Positions 1 to 9,020 of a stretch of 64,000 nt of DNA are shown piece after piece (position 1 is the stretch's first letter; the number at the start of each line of letters is the position of its first letter). Source of the stretch: Caryophanales bacterium (GTDB lineage: Bacteria; Bacillota; Bacilli; Bacillales; Bacillaceae_J). The position numbers and the translations under genes were made by a program. The notes under the pieces were generated by a model, which was not told where the DNA came from, searched no databases, and saw only the letters and a list, made by a program, of their open reading frames with translations. The DNA lies in the NCBI GenBank assembly GCA_012840465.1, contig DULJ01000086.1, forward strand, positions 124,001 through 188,000. Direction: 5' to 3'.

Positions 1-2
1 TT

Positions 3-629
3 CATGGTTTACACCCTGATCTAATCAAAATTTTAGGTAGATTAAAGTATCGGACAAGTTACGGGCAAAACGTATTGAAACACTCAATGGAAGTAGCGCA
101 CCTAGCTGGTTTAATGGCTGCAGAATTAGGTGAAGATATCACTCTCGCTAAAAGATCAGGTCTGCTTCATGATATCGGAAAAGCAATTGACCATGAAGTT
201 GAAGGCAGTCATGTTGAAATTGGTGTTGAGCTTGCAACCAAGTATAAAGAACATCCAGTTGTAATCAACAGTATTGCATCCCACCATGGTGATACGGAAG
301 CAACATCAATCATTGCCATATTAGTAGCTGCTGCTGATGCACTTTCTGCTGCAAGACCGGGTGCTAGAAGTGAGACCCTTGAGAACTACATTCGCAGACT
401 AGAAAAACTTGAAGAAATTTCTGAGTCATATGAGGGTGTAGAAAAATCATTTGCAATTCAGGCAGGCCGTGAAATTAGAATTATGGTTAAACCTGATACA
501 GTGGATGACCTACAAGCTCATAAATTAGCTAGAGATATTCGAAAAAGAATTGAAAGTGAATTAGACTATCCTGGTCATATTAAAGTGACTGTTATACGTG
601 AAACTCGAGCAGTCGAGTACGCAAAATAG
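3..629 (+). CDS. rny: Ribonuclease Y, C-terminal part (5' end outside window)
   Basis: RNase Y is the membrane-anchored endoribonuclease that starts bulk mRNA turnover in Bacillus. About 208 codons of the usual ~520 are present, because the reading frame is open to the left edge. The visible part is the metal-dependent HD domain: an H-S-M-E-V-A-H helix, the signature L-L-H-D-I-G-K, then G-S-H-V-E-I-G and A-S-H-H-G-D, followed by the conserved C-terminal segment ending in V-E-Y-A-K. The N-terminal membrane helix, coiled coil and KH domain must lie upstream. ymdB follows, as in B. subtilis, and ricA further on encodes an RNase Y-stimulating factor. Confidence 0.95.
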   Translation, partial: HGLHPDLIKILGRLKYRTSYGQNVLKHSMEVAHLAGLMAAELGEDITLAKRSGLLHDIGKAIDHEVEGSHVEIGVELATKYKEHPVVINSIASHHGDTEATSIIAILVAAADALSAARPGARSETLENYIRRLEKLEEISESYEGVEKSFAIQAGREIRIMVKPDTVDDLQAHKLARDIRKRIESELDYPGHIKVTVIRETRAVEYAK

Positions 630-668
630 AAAGAAGTGGTGATTTATTCACCACTTCTTTTGTTTTTG
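630..668 (+). terminator. Rho-independent terminator of rny
   Basis: Thirteen-base inverted repeat (arms 630-642 and 648-660, AAAGAAGTGGTGA) with a 5-nt loop, followed by TGTTTTT. Confidence 0.85.
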
Positions 669-756
669 ACAATAATAAAACATTATGTAAAACTTAAATA
701 CGCTAAGACGTGTTTGATATTGATATTATGACTTGAAAGCAGATAGGAGTTACTAA

Positions 757-1557
757 ATGAGAATTTTATTTATTGGGGATGTTGTCGGGTCTCCAGGAAG
801 AGATATGATTAACACATATTTACCTAAATTACAAAAAAAGTACAAGGCCCACGTAACCATTATTAACGGAGAAAATGCGGCTTCGGGAAAGGGAATAACC
901 TCCAAAATTTATCGTTCGTTTTTAGAGGCAGGCGCCAATGCTGTAACGCTTGGGAACCACTCCTGGGATAATAAGGAAGTCTTTGAGTTTATTGAGGACG
1001 CTAAATATTTGGTAAGACCTGCTAACTTCCCTGACCAAACACCGGGAAAAGGTTATGTTATTTTAAACCTAAATGGGATCGAAATAGCTATTATAAATTT
1101 ACAGGGAAGAACGTTCTTGCCGCCACTTGATTGTCCTTTTAAAAAAGCAGATGAATTAATAAATGAAATACAAAAAAGAACGAATATCATTTTCGTAGAT
1201 TTTCATGCCGAAGCAACAAGTGAAAAACAAGCGATGGGTTGGTACTTGGATGGAAAGGTTTCGGTAGTAGTGGGTACCCATACACATGTGCAAACAGCAG
1301 ATAACCGTATACTTCCAAATGGAACTGCCTACATAACAGATGTCGGGATGACTGGTCCGTATGACGGCATTCTTGGAGTAGAAAGGGAGGCCGTATTAAA
1401 AAGATTTTTGACAAGCCTTCCGGTACGATTTGAAGTAGCAAAAGGCCGGGAGCAACTAAGCGGCGTTGTTGTCGATGTAGATTCGAAAACAGGAAAAGCA
1501 CAAAAAATCGAACGAATAGTAATAAACGAAGATCATCCGTTTTTGAGTGAATTTTAG
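757..1557 (+). CDS. ymdB: YmdB family metallophosphodiesterase
   Basis: 266 residues, the family's usual length (TIGR00282/YmdB). YmdB is a binuclear-metal phosphodiesterase active on 2',3'-cyclic nucleotides. In B. subtilis it affects mRNA levels and the switch between motility and biofilm fate. Metal-ligand motifs are visible in order: G-D-V-V-G near the N-terminus, G-E-N, G-N-H-S-W, D-F-H-A-E and G-T-H-T-H-V-Q-T-A-D. The ATG is preceded by ATAGGAGTT. It sits between rny and spoVS exactly as in other Bacillus species. Confidence 0.95.
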   Translation: MRILFIGDVVGSPGRDMINTYLPKLQKKYKAHVTIINGENAASGKGITSKIYRSFLEAGANAVTLGNHSWDNKEVFEFIEDAKYLVRPANFPDQTPGKGYVILNLNGIEIAIINLQGRTFLPPLDCPFKKADELINEIQKRTNIIFVDFHAEATSEKQAMGWYLDGKVSVVVGTHTHVQTADNRILPNGTAYITDVGMTGPYDGILGVEREAVLKRFLTSLPVRFEVAKGREQLSGVVVDVDSKTGKAQKIERIVINEDHPFLSEF

Positions 1558-1585
1558 AAACTTTTAGAAAAATAATAAGGAATTA

Positions 1586-1614
1586 GCAGGAATAACTGGG
1601 AATTTCGTGAATAT
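1586..1614 (+). promoter_or_regulatory. Candidate SigH promoter of spoVS
   Basis: GCAGGAATA (1586-1594) matches the SigH -35 consensus RNAGGAWWW. GAATAT (1609-1614) matches the -10 core. The distance from AGGAATA to GAAT is 14 nt, the same as I recall for the spoVG SigH promoter. spoVS is SigH-controlled in B. subtilis. Confidence 0.6.
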
Positions 1615-1667
1615 AGTAGAAAGGAAAGATTAAATGATCTACTTATTCATACGAGGAGGAACCAGGA

Positions 1668-1928
1668 ATGGAAATATTAAAAGTTTCAGCAAAATCTAAT
1701 CCTAATTCTGTAGCTGGAGCACTTGCGGGGGTTTTACGTGAACGAGGCGCCGCTGAAATTCAAGCAATTGGTGCAGGTGCCCTAAACCAAGCCGTAAAGG
1801 CGGTTGCGATCGCACGAGGGTTCGTTGCACCGAGTGGAGTCGATTTAATATGTATTCCTGCTTTTACAGATATTTTGATTGATGGCGAAGAGAGAACAGC
1901 AATTAAATTAATTGTTGAACCTCGCTAA
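1668..1928 (+). CDS. spoVS: Stage V sporulation protein S
   Basis: 86-residue protein essentially identical in length and sequence to Bacillus SpoVS, a small Alba-like protein needed for normal sporulation (coat assembly, heat resistance) and thought to bind nucleic acid. Recognisable blocks are S-A-K-S-N-P-N-S-V-A-G-A, R-E-R-G-A-A-E-I-Q-A-I-G and the C-terminal G-E-E-R-T-A-I-K-L. There is a strong RBS (GAGGAGGAACC) and a candidate SigH promoter upstream. Monocistronic between ymdB and the dipeptidase gene. Confidence 0.97.
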   Translation: MEILKVSAKSNPNSVAGALAGVLRERGAAEIQAIGAGALNQAVKAVAIARGFVAPSGVDLICIPAFTDILIDGEERTAIKLIVEPR

Positions 1929-1992
1929 AATTTTTTTGAAAACTGAAAATAAAAATTTGCGTAGGGGCGTCTATTGACTTGCAGCCAAATAA

Positions 1993-2053
1993 ATACTAAT
2001 AGTTGTTTAATTAGTATGGGGTGCTGGGAGAGTTTAGGCAGCCCCTTATTTTG
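1993..2053 (+). terminator. Tandem hairpins between spoVS and dipeptidase gene
   Basis: A perfect 8-bp inverted repeat (ATACTAAT 1993-2000 / ATTAGTAT 2010-2017) is followed directly by a G-rich stem (GGGG-TG-CTG from 2018 pairing with CAGCCCC 2039-2045) and TTATTTTG. The second hairpin is probably the spoVS terminator. The two together could also be a leader for the next gene. Confidence 0.45.
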
Positions 2054-2078
2054 TACTTTAAAAAAGGAGGACTTCCTT

Positions 2079-3008
2079 ATGACGAAAATTTTTGATGCCC
2101 ATTGTGATGTTTTATATAAAATGTGGCTTAATAACAAAATTTCTTTCAAAGACAGTGATATCCTTCATGTAAACTATGAAAATTTAGTGTTTGCCGGAAG
2201 TAAAGTGCAATGTTTCGCTATATATATACCAGAAAGTGTCAGGTTTGATGATCGGTTTAATGTTGCTTTAGAAATGGTTGATATTTTTTATGATAGAGTT
2301 TTAAACGGAAATCCAAAGATGAAACTGGTGCTAAAAAAGGAAGATATACACAAACTTAGCAAGGATGAAATCGGTGCGATTCTGACTTTAGAAGGCTGTG
2401 ATGCAATCGGGCATGACTTGGTAAAACTGAAAACACTATACAGGCTTGGAGTCCGTTCCGTTGGTTTGACTTGGAATTTTGCAAATGCAGTGGCAGATGG
2501 TTGCCGTGAAAAAAGAAATGGGGGTCTTTCGAATTTTGGCATAGAGGTTGTGCAATTAAATAATAATCTAAAAATGTGGACCGATGTTTCCCATTTATGT
2601 GAAAGATCCTTTTGGGATACAATTGAGCTGGCACAGTTTCCAATCGCCTCACATTCCAATGTTTATTCTTTATTTCAACATCCACGCAATTTGAAGGATG
2701 ACCAAATAAAGGCAATCATCGAAAAGGAGGGAATAATTGGCATCACCTTTGTTCCGTATTTTCTTAGTGAAAATTATCAGAATACACATATTAAAGATAT
2801 CCTCAACCATATCGATTACATTTGTTCTTTAGGAGGCGAAAGAAATATTGGTTTTGGGTCTGATTTTGATGGAATTGATGATACTGTTAATGGTTTAGAG
2901 GATTATCGTGGCTATAAGGTGATTATTGAAGAATTACAAAAGTATTATTCAAATGAGCAAATTTCTGGATTTTGCTATCAAAATTTTGTGGATAACTTTC
3001 CGAATTAA
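2079..3008 (+). CDS. Membrane dipeptidase (peptidase family M19)
   Basis: 309 residues from the ATG at 2079, chosen because AAAAAGGAGG lies 8 nt upstream; a longer frame from 1974 has no such site. Members of M19 (renal dipeptidase family) are zinc enzymes that cleave dipeptides. Metal-ligand signatures are visible: D-A-H-C-D at the N-terminus (HxD), L-E-G-C-D, V-S-H, A-S-H-S-N and G-F-G-S-D-F-D-G. No signal peptide is seen, so the protein is probably cytoplasmic. A dipeptidase at this place after spoVS is common in Bacillus. Confidence 0.9.
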   Translation: MTKIFDAHCDVLYKMWLNNKISFKDSDILHVNYENLVFAGSKVQCFAIYIPESVRFDDRFNVALEMVDIFYDRVLNGNPKMKLVLKKEDIHKLSKDEIGAILTLEGCDAIGHDLVKLKTLYRLGVRSVGLTWNFANAVADGCREKRNGGLSNFGIEVVQLNNNLKMWTDVSHLCERSFWDTIELAQFPIASHSNVYSLFQHPRNLKDDQIKAIIEKEGIIGITFVPYFLSENYQNTHIKDILNHIDYICSLGGERNIGFGSDFDGIDDTVNGLEDYRGYKVIIEELQKYYSNEQISGFCYQNFVDNFPN

Positions 3009-3228
3009 ACCCTATGAAATTTTAATACACAAATTTGTCAAAAATGTGTTTCTAAGGGTTGATTTTTTCATTTTATACGTCTAGAATGGTATACGTTTAG
3101 TACCCTTCCATACACTGAAAATATTCCAATATTATAAACAATTTTACATAGGTGCTTTATGGAATCGTGCTACACTTAAAAATCGTTGAAACATTTATCA
3201 TAAATGTACATCAAAAGGGGTGTAAGAG

Positions 3229-4968
3229 ATGATCAATCAACTTTCATGGAAAGTTGGCGGACAACAAGGGGAAGGAATCGAGAGTACTGGGGAAATTTTT
3301 GCTATTACTCTTAATCGATTGGGTTACTATTTATACGGTTATCGCCACTTTTCTTCCCGTATCAAAGGCGGCCATACAAACAACAAAATTCGTGTAAGCA
3401 CGACAGAAGTTCGATCTATCTCTGATGATCTTGATATCTTAGTAGCATTTGATCAAGAGACAATCGATGTGAACTTTCATGAATTACGTGAAGGTGGCGT
3501 TGTAATCGCTGATTCAAAATTCAACCCTGTAATACCTGAAAACTCAAAAGTAACATTCTATTCAGTGCCATTCACAGATATTGCTACTGAATTGGGTACT
3601 TCTTTAATGAAGAATATGGTTGCTGTTGGTGCATCATGCGCTGTACTTGAATTAGAGATTGAATCATTCAGAGAAGTCGTTAATGAGATTTTTGGCAAAA
3701 AGGGGCAGCAAGTTGTTGAAAAAAATATGGAAGCCATTCAAAAGGGCTGTCAATATATTAAGGACCAAGCAGGGGAATCGCTTTCTACAATGAAGCTTGA
3801 TAAGGCTGACGGTAAGAAGCGTTTATTTATGATTGGTAATGATGCAATCGCAATGGGCTTTGTTGCTGGCGGCTGTCGTTTTATGTCTGCATATCCAATT
3901 ACACCAGCTTCAGAAATTATGGAGTATTTAATCAAGAAACTTCCAGAATACGGTGGTACTGTAATTCAAACGGAAGACGAAATTGCCGCGATCACAATGG
4001 CAATCGGCGCTAACTATGGTGGTGCTCGTGCAATTACTGCATCTTCAGGCCCGGGACTTTCATTAAAAGCTGAAGGTATTGGTCTTGCAGGTATGACTGA
4101 AACACCGGTCGTTATCGTTGATACCCAACGAGGGGGCCCAAGTACAGGATTACCAACTAAAGTTGAGCAATCTGACTTAATGGCTATGATCTATGGAACT
4201 CACGGGGAAATTCCTAAAATCGTTCTAGCACCAAGTACTGTTGAAGAAGCATTTTTTGATGCAGTTGAATCATTAAACCTTGCTGAAGAATATCAATGTC
4301 CTGTTATCTTATTAACAGACCTTCAATTATCTTTAGGTAAACAGACAGTTGAACCTTTAGATTTCTCTAAAGTAGAAATTCGTCGCGGTAAGCTTGATCT
4401 TAATGCTGAACTTGTTGCTGATGGCCCAGATGGAAACTTCAAGCGTTACCGTGTAACTGAAGATGGTATTTCACCACGTGTAGTGCCTGGAATGAAAAAT
4501 GGTCTTCACCATATGACTGGTGTTGAACATAGTGAAATCGGTAGACCTTCGGAAGCTCCTAAAAACCGTAAAGAACAAATGGACAAGCGTTTCCGTAAGC
4601 TAGAGAACTTAAAAGTTAAAAATCCTGTTCATAAAAATGTGAAACACGATGAAGCTGATGTGTTAGTGCTTGGATTTAACTCAACTCGCGGTGGTATCGA
4701 AGAAGCAATGGTTCGTCTTGAAAATGACGGTCTTAAAGTGAACCATGCTCAAGTACGTTTAATTCACCCATTCCCTGTTGAAGAAATTCAACCGTTAGTT
4801 GATTCAGCTAAGAAAGTAGTCGTTGTTGAACATAATGCGACTGGGCAGTTAACACAAATCCTTAAGTTAAACGTAGGAAATCACAACAAGGTAGAAAGCT
4901 TATTAAAGTATGATGGTAATCCATTCCTACCTAGTGAAATTTACAACAGTATTAAGGAGTTGTTATAA
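3229..4968 (+). CDS. korA: 2-oxoacid:ferredoxin oxidoreductase, fused gamma-alpha subunit
   Basis: 579 residues. The N-terminal ~185 residues are the gamma domain, starting with G-G-Q-Q-G-E-G-I-E and containing R-I-K-G-G-H-T-N-N. The rest is the alpha (pyrimidine-binding) domain with S-A-Y-P-I-T-P-A-S-E, T-A-S-S-G-P-G-L-S-L and D-T-Q-R-G-G-P-S-T-G-L. The family oxidatively decarboxylates a 2-oxoacid with CoA and reduces ferredoxin; the two-subunit Kor type usually prefers 2-oxoglutarate. The RBS is AAAGGGG. The beta subunit starts 2 nt after the stop, so the pair is co-translated. Substrate is inferred from family only. Confidence 0.9.
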   Translation: MINQLSWKVGGQQGEGIESTGEIFAITLNRLGYYLYGYRHFSSRIKGGHTNNKIRVSTTEVRSISDDLDILVAFDQETIDVNFHELREGGVVIADSKFNPVIPENSKVTFYSVPFTDIATELGTSLMKNMVAVGASCAVLELEIESFREVVNEIFGKKGQQVVEKNMEAIQKGCQYIKDQAGESLSTMKLDKADGKKRLFMIGNDAIAMGFVAGGCRFMSAYPITPASEIMEYLIKKLPEYGGTVIQTEDEIAAITMAIGANYGGARAITASSGPGLSLKAEGIGLAGMTETPVVIVDTQRGGPSTGLPTKVEQSDLMAMIYGTHGEIPKIVLAPSTVEEAFFDAVESLNLAEEYQCPVILLTDLQLSLGKQTVEPLDFSKVEIRRGKLDLNAELVADGPDGNFKRYRVTEDGISPRVVPGMKNGLHHMTGVEHSEIGRPSEAPKNRKEQMDKRFRKLENLKVKNPVHKNVKHDEADVLVLGFNSTRGGIEEAMVRLENDGLKVNHAQVRLIHPFPVEEIQPLVDSAKKVVVVEHNATGQLTQILKLNVGNHNKVESLLKYDGNPFLPSEIYNSIKELL

Positions 4969-4969
4969 G

Positions 4970-5836
4970 ATGGCAACATTTAAAGATTTTCGAAATAGTG
5001 TAAAACCAAACTGGTGTCCAGGATGTGGAGATTTCTCCGTTCAAGCTGCAATCCAACGTGCTGTTGCAAATGTTGGTGTTGAGCCGCATGAATTTGCGCT
5101 TATCTCAGGAATCGGATGTTCCGGACGTATTTCAGGATATATTAATTCTTATGGAGTTCATGGAATCCATGGCCGTTCATTACCAATTGCCCAAGGTGTA
5201 AAAATGGCTAATAAAGATTTAACAGTTATCGCTGCCGGCGGTGACGGTGATGGTTTTGCGATTGGAATGGGTCACACTATTCATGCAATCCGTCGTAACA
5301 TTGACATAACCTATATTGTAATGGACAATCATATTTATGGTTTAACAAAAGGTCAAACATCACCACGTAGTGATTTTGGTTTTAAAACAAAGAGTACGCC
5401 TAAAGGTTCTATTGAACAATCTATCCAGGCTATGGAAATGGCGTTAACAGCTGGTGCAACATTTGTAGCACAAAGTTTTTCAAGTGATTTAAAAGAATTA
5501 ACTGCGATCATTGAAGCAGGTATTCAACATAAAGGTTTCTCTTTAATTAACGTATTTAGCCCTTGTGTAACATACAATAAGGTGAACACATACGATTGGT
5601 ATAAAGAAAACCTTAAGAAATTAAGTGATATTGAAGGCTATGATCCTTCAAATCGTAGCATGGCAATGCAAACATTGATGGATAATCATGGACTTGTAAC
5701 TGGAATTATCTATCAAAACAAAGAACAAAAATCTTACCAAGAGCTAGTTCATGGATATAGTGAAACACCACTTGTACATGCTGACCTTAAGATTTCAGAA
5801 GGCCAGTTCAATGAACTAGTTAAAGAATTCATGTAA
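4970..5836 (+). CDS. korB: 2-oxoacid:ferredoxin oxidoreductase, beta subunit (TPP-binding)
   Basis: 288 residues from the ATG at 4970; a longer frame begins inside korA and is ignored. This subunit binds thiamine diphosphate and one [4Fe-4S] cluster. Visible are W-C-P-G-C-G-D near residue 15, a further Cys in G-I-G-C-S-G-R, the TPP motif G-G-D-G-D-G-F-A-I-G-M-G-H and a late Cys in S-P-C-V-T-Y-N. There is no extra ferredoxin domain, so an external ferredoxin must accept the electrons. A strong terminator follows at 5898. Confidence 0.9.
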   Translation: MATFKDFRNSVKPNWCPGCGDFSVQAAIQRAVANVGVEPHEFALISGIGCSGRISGYINSYGVHGIHGRSLPIAQGVKMANKDLTVIAAGGDGDGFAIGMGHTIHAIRRNIDITYIVMDNHIYGLTKGQTSPRSDFGFKTKSTPKGSIEQSIQAMEMALTAGATFVAQSFSSDLKELTAIIEAGIQHKGFSLINVFSPCVTYNKVNTYDWYKENLKKLSDIEGYDPSNRSMAMQTLMDNHGLVTGIIYQNKEQKSYQELVHGYSETPLVHADLKISEGQFNELVKEFM

Positions 5837-5841
5837 AATAG

Positions 5842-5897
5842 AAAAGCTCAAAGCTAGTTTAGCGAAGTTTACGAGTCGCTGGGCGCTGGAGCTAGAC
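5842..5897. repeat. Short structured intergenic repeat of Bacillus type
   Basis: The stretch after korB can fold by nested complementarity (AGCTC with GAGCT, AGCGA with TCGCT). It ends in GTCGCTGGGCGCTGGAGCTA, which I recognise from memory as a recurrent intergenic sequence in Bacillus-group genomes. Only one copy is present in this window, so the repeat status is not shown here. Confidence 0.35.
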
Positions 5898-5936
5898 AAA
5901 AAAGCTGACCCTTAATGGGGGGTCAGCTTTTTTGAG
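5898..5936 (+). terminator. Terminator of korAB
   Basis: Fourteen-bp perfect stem (AAAAAAGCTGACCC 5898-5911 with 5920-5933), 8-nt loop, T-rich 3' arm. Confidence 0.85.
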
Positions 5937-6045
5937 TACTGTGACGTGTGGTATTGTTAATTTGCGGTTTAACATATATACTATGTAATTGGTGTATTAT
6001 TTATTCTAAAATGTAATGCTTTATAAATATAGGAAGGAGATTTAC

Positions 6046-7593
6046 ATGAACGAACAACAACGATTGCAAGGTCAACAAATAAAAACAGCTGATCCTTCGG
6101 ACAAAAAATCCGAACAGGATTATGCAAAATATTTTGAGACAACCTATCAACCGCCATCATTGAAGGATGCTAAAAAACGTGGTAAAAAAGAGGTTATCGT
6201 CCATCGTGGTTACGATATTCCAGAAGATATGATGGAAGTTGGTAAAGAAAAGAAATTCTACATTCGTACGTACGGCTGCCAAATGAATGAACATGATACG
6301 GAAGTCATGGCCGGTATCTTAACGGAAATGGGCTTTGAAAACACGGATTCTACAGACGAAGCAGATATTATTCTATTAAATACTTGTGCGGTTCGTGAAA
6401 ACGCTGAAAATAAAGTATTTGGTGAAATCGGCCATCTTAAACAATTAAAACGTGAAAAACCAGATCTAATATTGGGTGTTTGCGGCTGTATGTCCCAAGA
6501 AGAAGGTGTTGTTAATCGACTTCTTCAAAAACATCAGCAAGTAGACCTTATTTTCGGAACACATAATATCCACCGCCTTCCACAGCTTCTTAAAGAAGCA
6601 ATGTATGGTAAGGAAAGAGTAGTTGAGGTTTGGTCTAAAGAAGGCGACGTAATCGAAAATCTGCCAAAAGTCAGAAATGGCAAAATAAAAGCATGGGTTA
6701 ATATTATGTACGGCTGTGATAAATTCTGTACGTACTGTATCGTACCGTACACAAGAGGGAAGGAAAGAAGCCGCCGTCCGGAAGATATTATTGATGAAGT
6801 TCGCGATATAGCCCGCCAAGGTTATAAAGAGATTACCTTATTAGGTCAAAACGTAAATGCATATGGAAAAGATTTTGAAGATATGAAATACGGTCTTGGT
6901 GATTTAATGGATGAAATTCGTAAAATCGACATTCCACGTATCCGCTTTACAACAAGCCATCCACGTGATTTCGATGATCACCTAATTGAAGTGTTGGCTA
7001 AGGGCGGCAACTTAATGGATCATATCCATTTACCAGTTCAATCTGGAAGTACGGAAATGTTAAAGATTATGTCTCGAAAATATACGAGAGAACAATATTT
7101 GGAGTTAGTTCGTAAAATTAAAGAAGCGATTCCAAACACTTCATTAACAACCGATTTAATCGTTGGCTTTCCAAATGAGACCGATGAACAATTTGAAGAT
7201 ACATTGTCATTATATCGCGAAGTAGAATATGACAGTGCTTATACATTTATCTATTCACCACGTGAAGGAACACCAGCTGCAGATATGGTTGATAATGTTC
7301 CAATAGAAGTGAAGAAGGAACGTCTTCAACGATTGAACGCTTTAGTGAATGAAATTTCTGCTAGGAAAAATAAACAATATCAAGATAAAATCGTCGAAGT
7401 CCTTGTAGAAGGGGAAAGTAAAAACAACCCGGAAATTTTAGCGGGATATACAAGAAAGAATAAATTGGTTAACTTCAAGGGACCTAAGTCTGCAATTGGC
7501 CAAATTGTAAAAGTAAAAATTACAGATGCTAAAACATGGTCATTAAATGGAGAAATGGTAGAAGAAACGGTGGGGGTAACTTATAATGGCTGA
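6046..7593 (+). CDS. miaB: tRNA-2-methylthio-N6-dimethylallyladenosine synthase
   Basis: 515 residues from the ATG at 6046, preceded by AGGAAGGAGA at 6 nt. Radical-SAM methylthiotransferase that converts i6A37 to ms2i6A37 in tRNAs reading UNN codons; the substrate is made by MiaA, encoded at 13.7 kb. The N-terminal ~70 residues are the extension typical of Bacillus MiaB. Then come the auxiliary-cluster cysteines (Y-G-C-Q-M-N-E, N-T-C-A-V-R, V-C-G-C-M), the radical-SAM motif C224-D-K-F-C228-T-Y-C231 and a C-terminal TRAM domain. The last 8 nt overlap ricA. Confidence 0.96.
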   Translation: MNEQQRLQGQQIKTADPSDKKSEQDYAKYFETTYQPPSLKDAKKRGKKEVIVHRGYDIPEDMMEVGKEKKFYIRTYGCQMNEHDTEVMAGILTEMGFENTDSTDEADIILLNTCAVRENAENKVFGEIGHLKQLKREKPDLILGVCGCMSQEEGVVNRLLQKHQQVDLIFGTHNIHRLPQLLKEAMYGKERVVEVWSKEGDVIENLPKVRNGKIKAWVNIMYGCDKFCTYCIVPYTRGKERSRRPEDIIDEVRDIARQGYKEITLLGQNVNAYGKDFEDMKYGLGDLMDEIRKIDIPRIRFTTSHPRDFDDHLIEVLAKGGNLMDHIHLPVQSGSTEMLKIMSRKYTREQYLELVRKIKEAIPNTSLTTDLIVGFPNETDEQFEDTLSLYREVEYDSAYTFIYSPREGTPAADMVDNVPIEVKKERLQRLNALVNEISARKNKQYQDKIVEVLVEGESKNNPEILAGYTRKNKLVNFKGPKSAIGQIVKVKITDAKTWSLNGEMVEETVGVTYNG

Positions 7594-8053
7594 ATATACG
7601 AAATCACAAGTGGTAGAAAAAGCGGAAGAGCTTGCGAAATTAATTGCTGAAACAGAGGAAGTTGAATTTTTTAAGAAAGCGGAAGAAGCAATCAATAAAA
7701 ATGGAAAGGTCCGCCAATTAATGAGTGATATTAAAAGTTATCAAAAGCAAGCGGTGAATTTCCAACACTATAATAAACCTGAAGCATTAAAGAAGGTTGA
7801 AGACAAATTAGATGCCTTAATGGCTGAATTAGATGAGATTCCTGTAGTTACAGAATTCAAGCAATCACAAGTAGTCGTGAATGATTTATTGCAGCTTGTT
7901 TCAAGCACAATCTCACAAACAGTAACAAATGAGATCATTATCTCTACTGGAGGTGACCTTTTACAAGGAAAAACCGGTTCAGAGCCTGGCTGTCATCAGG
8001 AGAGCAGTTGTGAGCATGATCATTTAATTCCTGAAGAATTGAAACAAAAGTAA
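7586..8053 (+). CDS. ricA: RicA (YmcA), subunit of the RNase Y-regulating RicAFT complex
   Basis: 155 residues, YmcA/YlbF family helical protein. With RicF (YlbF) and RicT (YaaT) it forms a [4Fe-4S]-containing complex that directs RNase Y cleavage of operon mRNAs; it is needed for biofilm formation, competence and sporulation in B. subtilis. The helical core runs to about residue 125. The C-terminal tail carries two closely spaced cysteines (G-C-H and S-C-E-H-D-H) that could bind the cluster. The start overlaps miaB by 8 nt, implying translational coupling. Confidence 0.9.
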   Translation: MAEYTKSQVVEKAEELAKLIAETEEVEFFKKAEEAINKNGKVRQLMSDIKSYQKQAVNFQHYNKPEALKKVEDKLDALMAELDEIPVVTEFKQSQVVVNDLLQLVSSTISQTVTNEIIISTGGDLLQGKTGSEPGCHQESSCEHDHLIPEELKQK

Positions 8054-8071
8054 AAATAATTAGTATTATAA

Positions 8072-8104
8072 AGGAGATTGGCTAAAACGTCGGTCTCTTT
8101 TTTA
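8072..8104 (+). terminator. Terminator of miaB-ricA
   Basis: GAGATTGGC pairs with GTCGGTCTC (three G-U pairs), 6-nt loop, then TTTTTT. Confidence 0.7.
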
Positions 8105-8130
8105 ATGCTAAAATAAAATGATGTAATTGG

Positions 8131-8159
8131 GCACATATCTTAAATTCTGTGCATAGAAT
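8131..8159 (+). promoter_or_regulatory. Candidate SigE promoter (P1) of cotE
   Basis: CATAGAAT (8152-8159) fits the SigE/SigK -10 pattern CATANNNT. CACATATC upstream (from 8132) resembles the SigE -35, at about 12 nt spacing. B. subtilis cotE is known to have a SigE-dependent P1. Confidence 0.4.
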
Positions 8160-8215
8160 GAACTAAAGGTCCGAGTAATTCGAGTATTTAGTATTTATCG
8201 ATAAAGAATTTTTTG

Positions 8216-8243
8216 CACACTAGTCATTCGCCCTGCATAGGAT
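8216..8243 (+). promoter_or_regulatory. Candidate late mother-cell promoter (P2, SigK-like) of cotE
   Basis: CATAGGAT (8236-8243) is a SigE/SigK-type -10. An AC-containing -35 (CACA at 8216-8219) lies 16 nt upstream, as expected for SigK. This would be the counterpart of P2 of B. subtilis cotE. Confidence 0.4.
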
Positions 8244-8278
8244 GAAATGGAACATAAGAATGAGGAGGTAGTGCTCAT

Positions 8279-8842
8279 ATGTCAACAAGAAAAGAGCATG
8301 AGTTTCGATTTAGAGAGATAATTACAAAAGCAGTTTGCGGTAAAGGTCGTAAATTCACTCAATGTACGCACACAATTACACCTTCTCACAGACCAACTAG
8401 TATTCTTGGTTGTTGGATTATTAACCACGAATATGACGCTAGGAAGGCTGGGGATCATGTAGAGATTGAGGGTTGCTACGACATTAACGTATGGTATTCT
8501 TTTAGTGATAATACAAAAACAGAAGTTGTTACGGAAACTGTACACTATACAGATGTTGTCCGTCTATCATCTAAAGATGAAAACTGTATATCCGATGATT
8601 TGGAAGTCATTGCAAGAGTATTACAGCAGCCTAATTGCCTAGAATGCTCTATTTCACCGAATGGTAATAAAATCGTGGTTCAAGTTGAACGCGAATTTAT
8701 TGCAGAAGTCATTGGTGAAACGAAGGTTTGTGTGAAGGTTTATCCTGGCGTTGGTGAGGAAGAAATTGCCGAGGATGAAATTGTAGATGAAGAGTTCGAG
8801 GATTTAAATCCGGACTTTTTAGTAGCCGGTGAGGAAGAATAG
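8279..8842 (+). CDS. cotE: Outer spore coat morphogenetic protein CotE
   Basis: 187 residues, close to the 181 of B. subtilis CotE. Made in the mother cell, it forms the ring around the forespore on which the outer coat assembles. Conserved features are [31 protein letters not shown] and a strongly acidic C-terminus rich in Glu/Asp, which in CotE contacts other coat proteins. The RBS is GAGGAGGTAG. Two candidate sporulation promoters and a terminator frame it as a single-gene unit before mutS. Confidence 0.96.
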   Translation: MSTRKEHEFRFREIITKAVCGKGRKFTQCTHTITPSHRPTSILGCWIINHEYDARKAGDHVEIEGCYDINVWYSFSDNTKTEVVTETVHYTDVVRLSSKDENCISDDLEVIARVLQQPNCLECSISPNGNKIVVQVEREFIAEVIGETKVCVKVYPGVGEEEIAEDEIVDEEFEDLNPDFLVAGEEE

Positions 8843-8874
8843 AAACTAGGAAGATACACCTTCCTAGTTTTTTT
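8843..8874 (+). terminator. Terminator of cotE
   Basis: Eleven-bp stem AAACTAGGAAG (8843-8853) / 8860-8870, 6-nt loop, then a run of T. Confidence 0.85.
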
Positions 8875-9020
8875 GTACTGTCTGGAATTATTTTATAAGG
8901 TTGACCGTATAAGAAAGACATCACTTCTACCATTTTGGGTGGCAAGTCGTGCCTTTCTAATGCTATAATTTATTAGAACCATCTATACGTAGCAAGAAGC
9001 ATTACATTGGAGGACTATAT

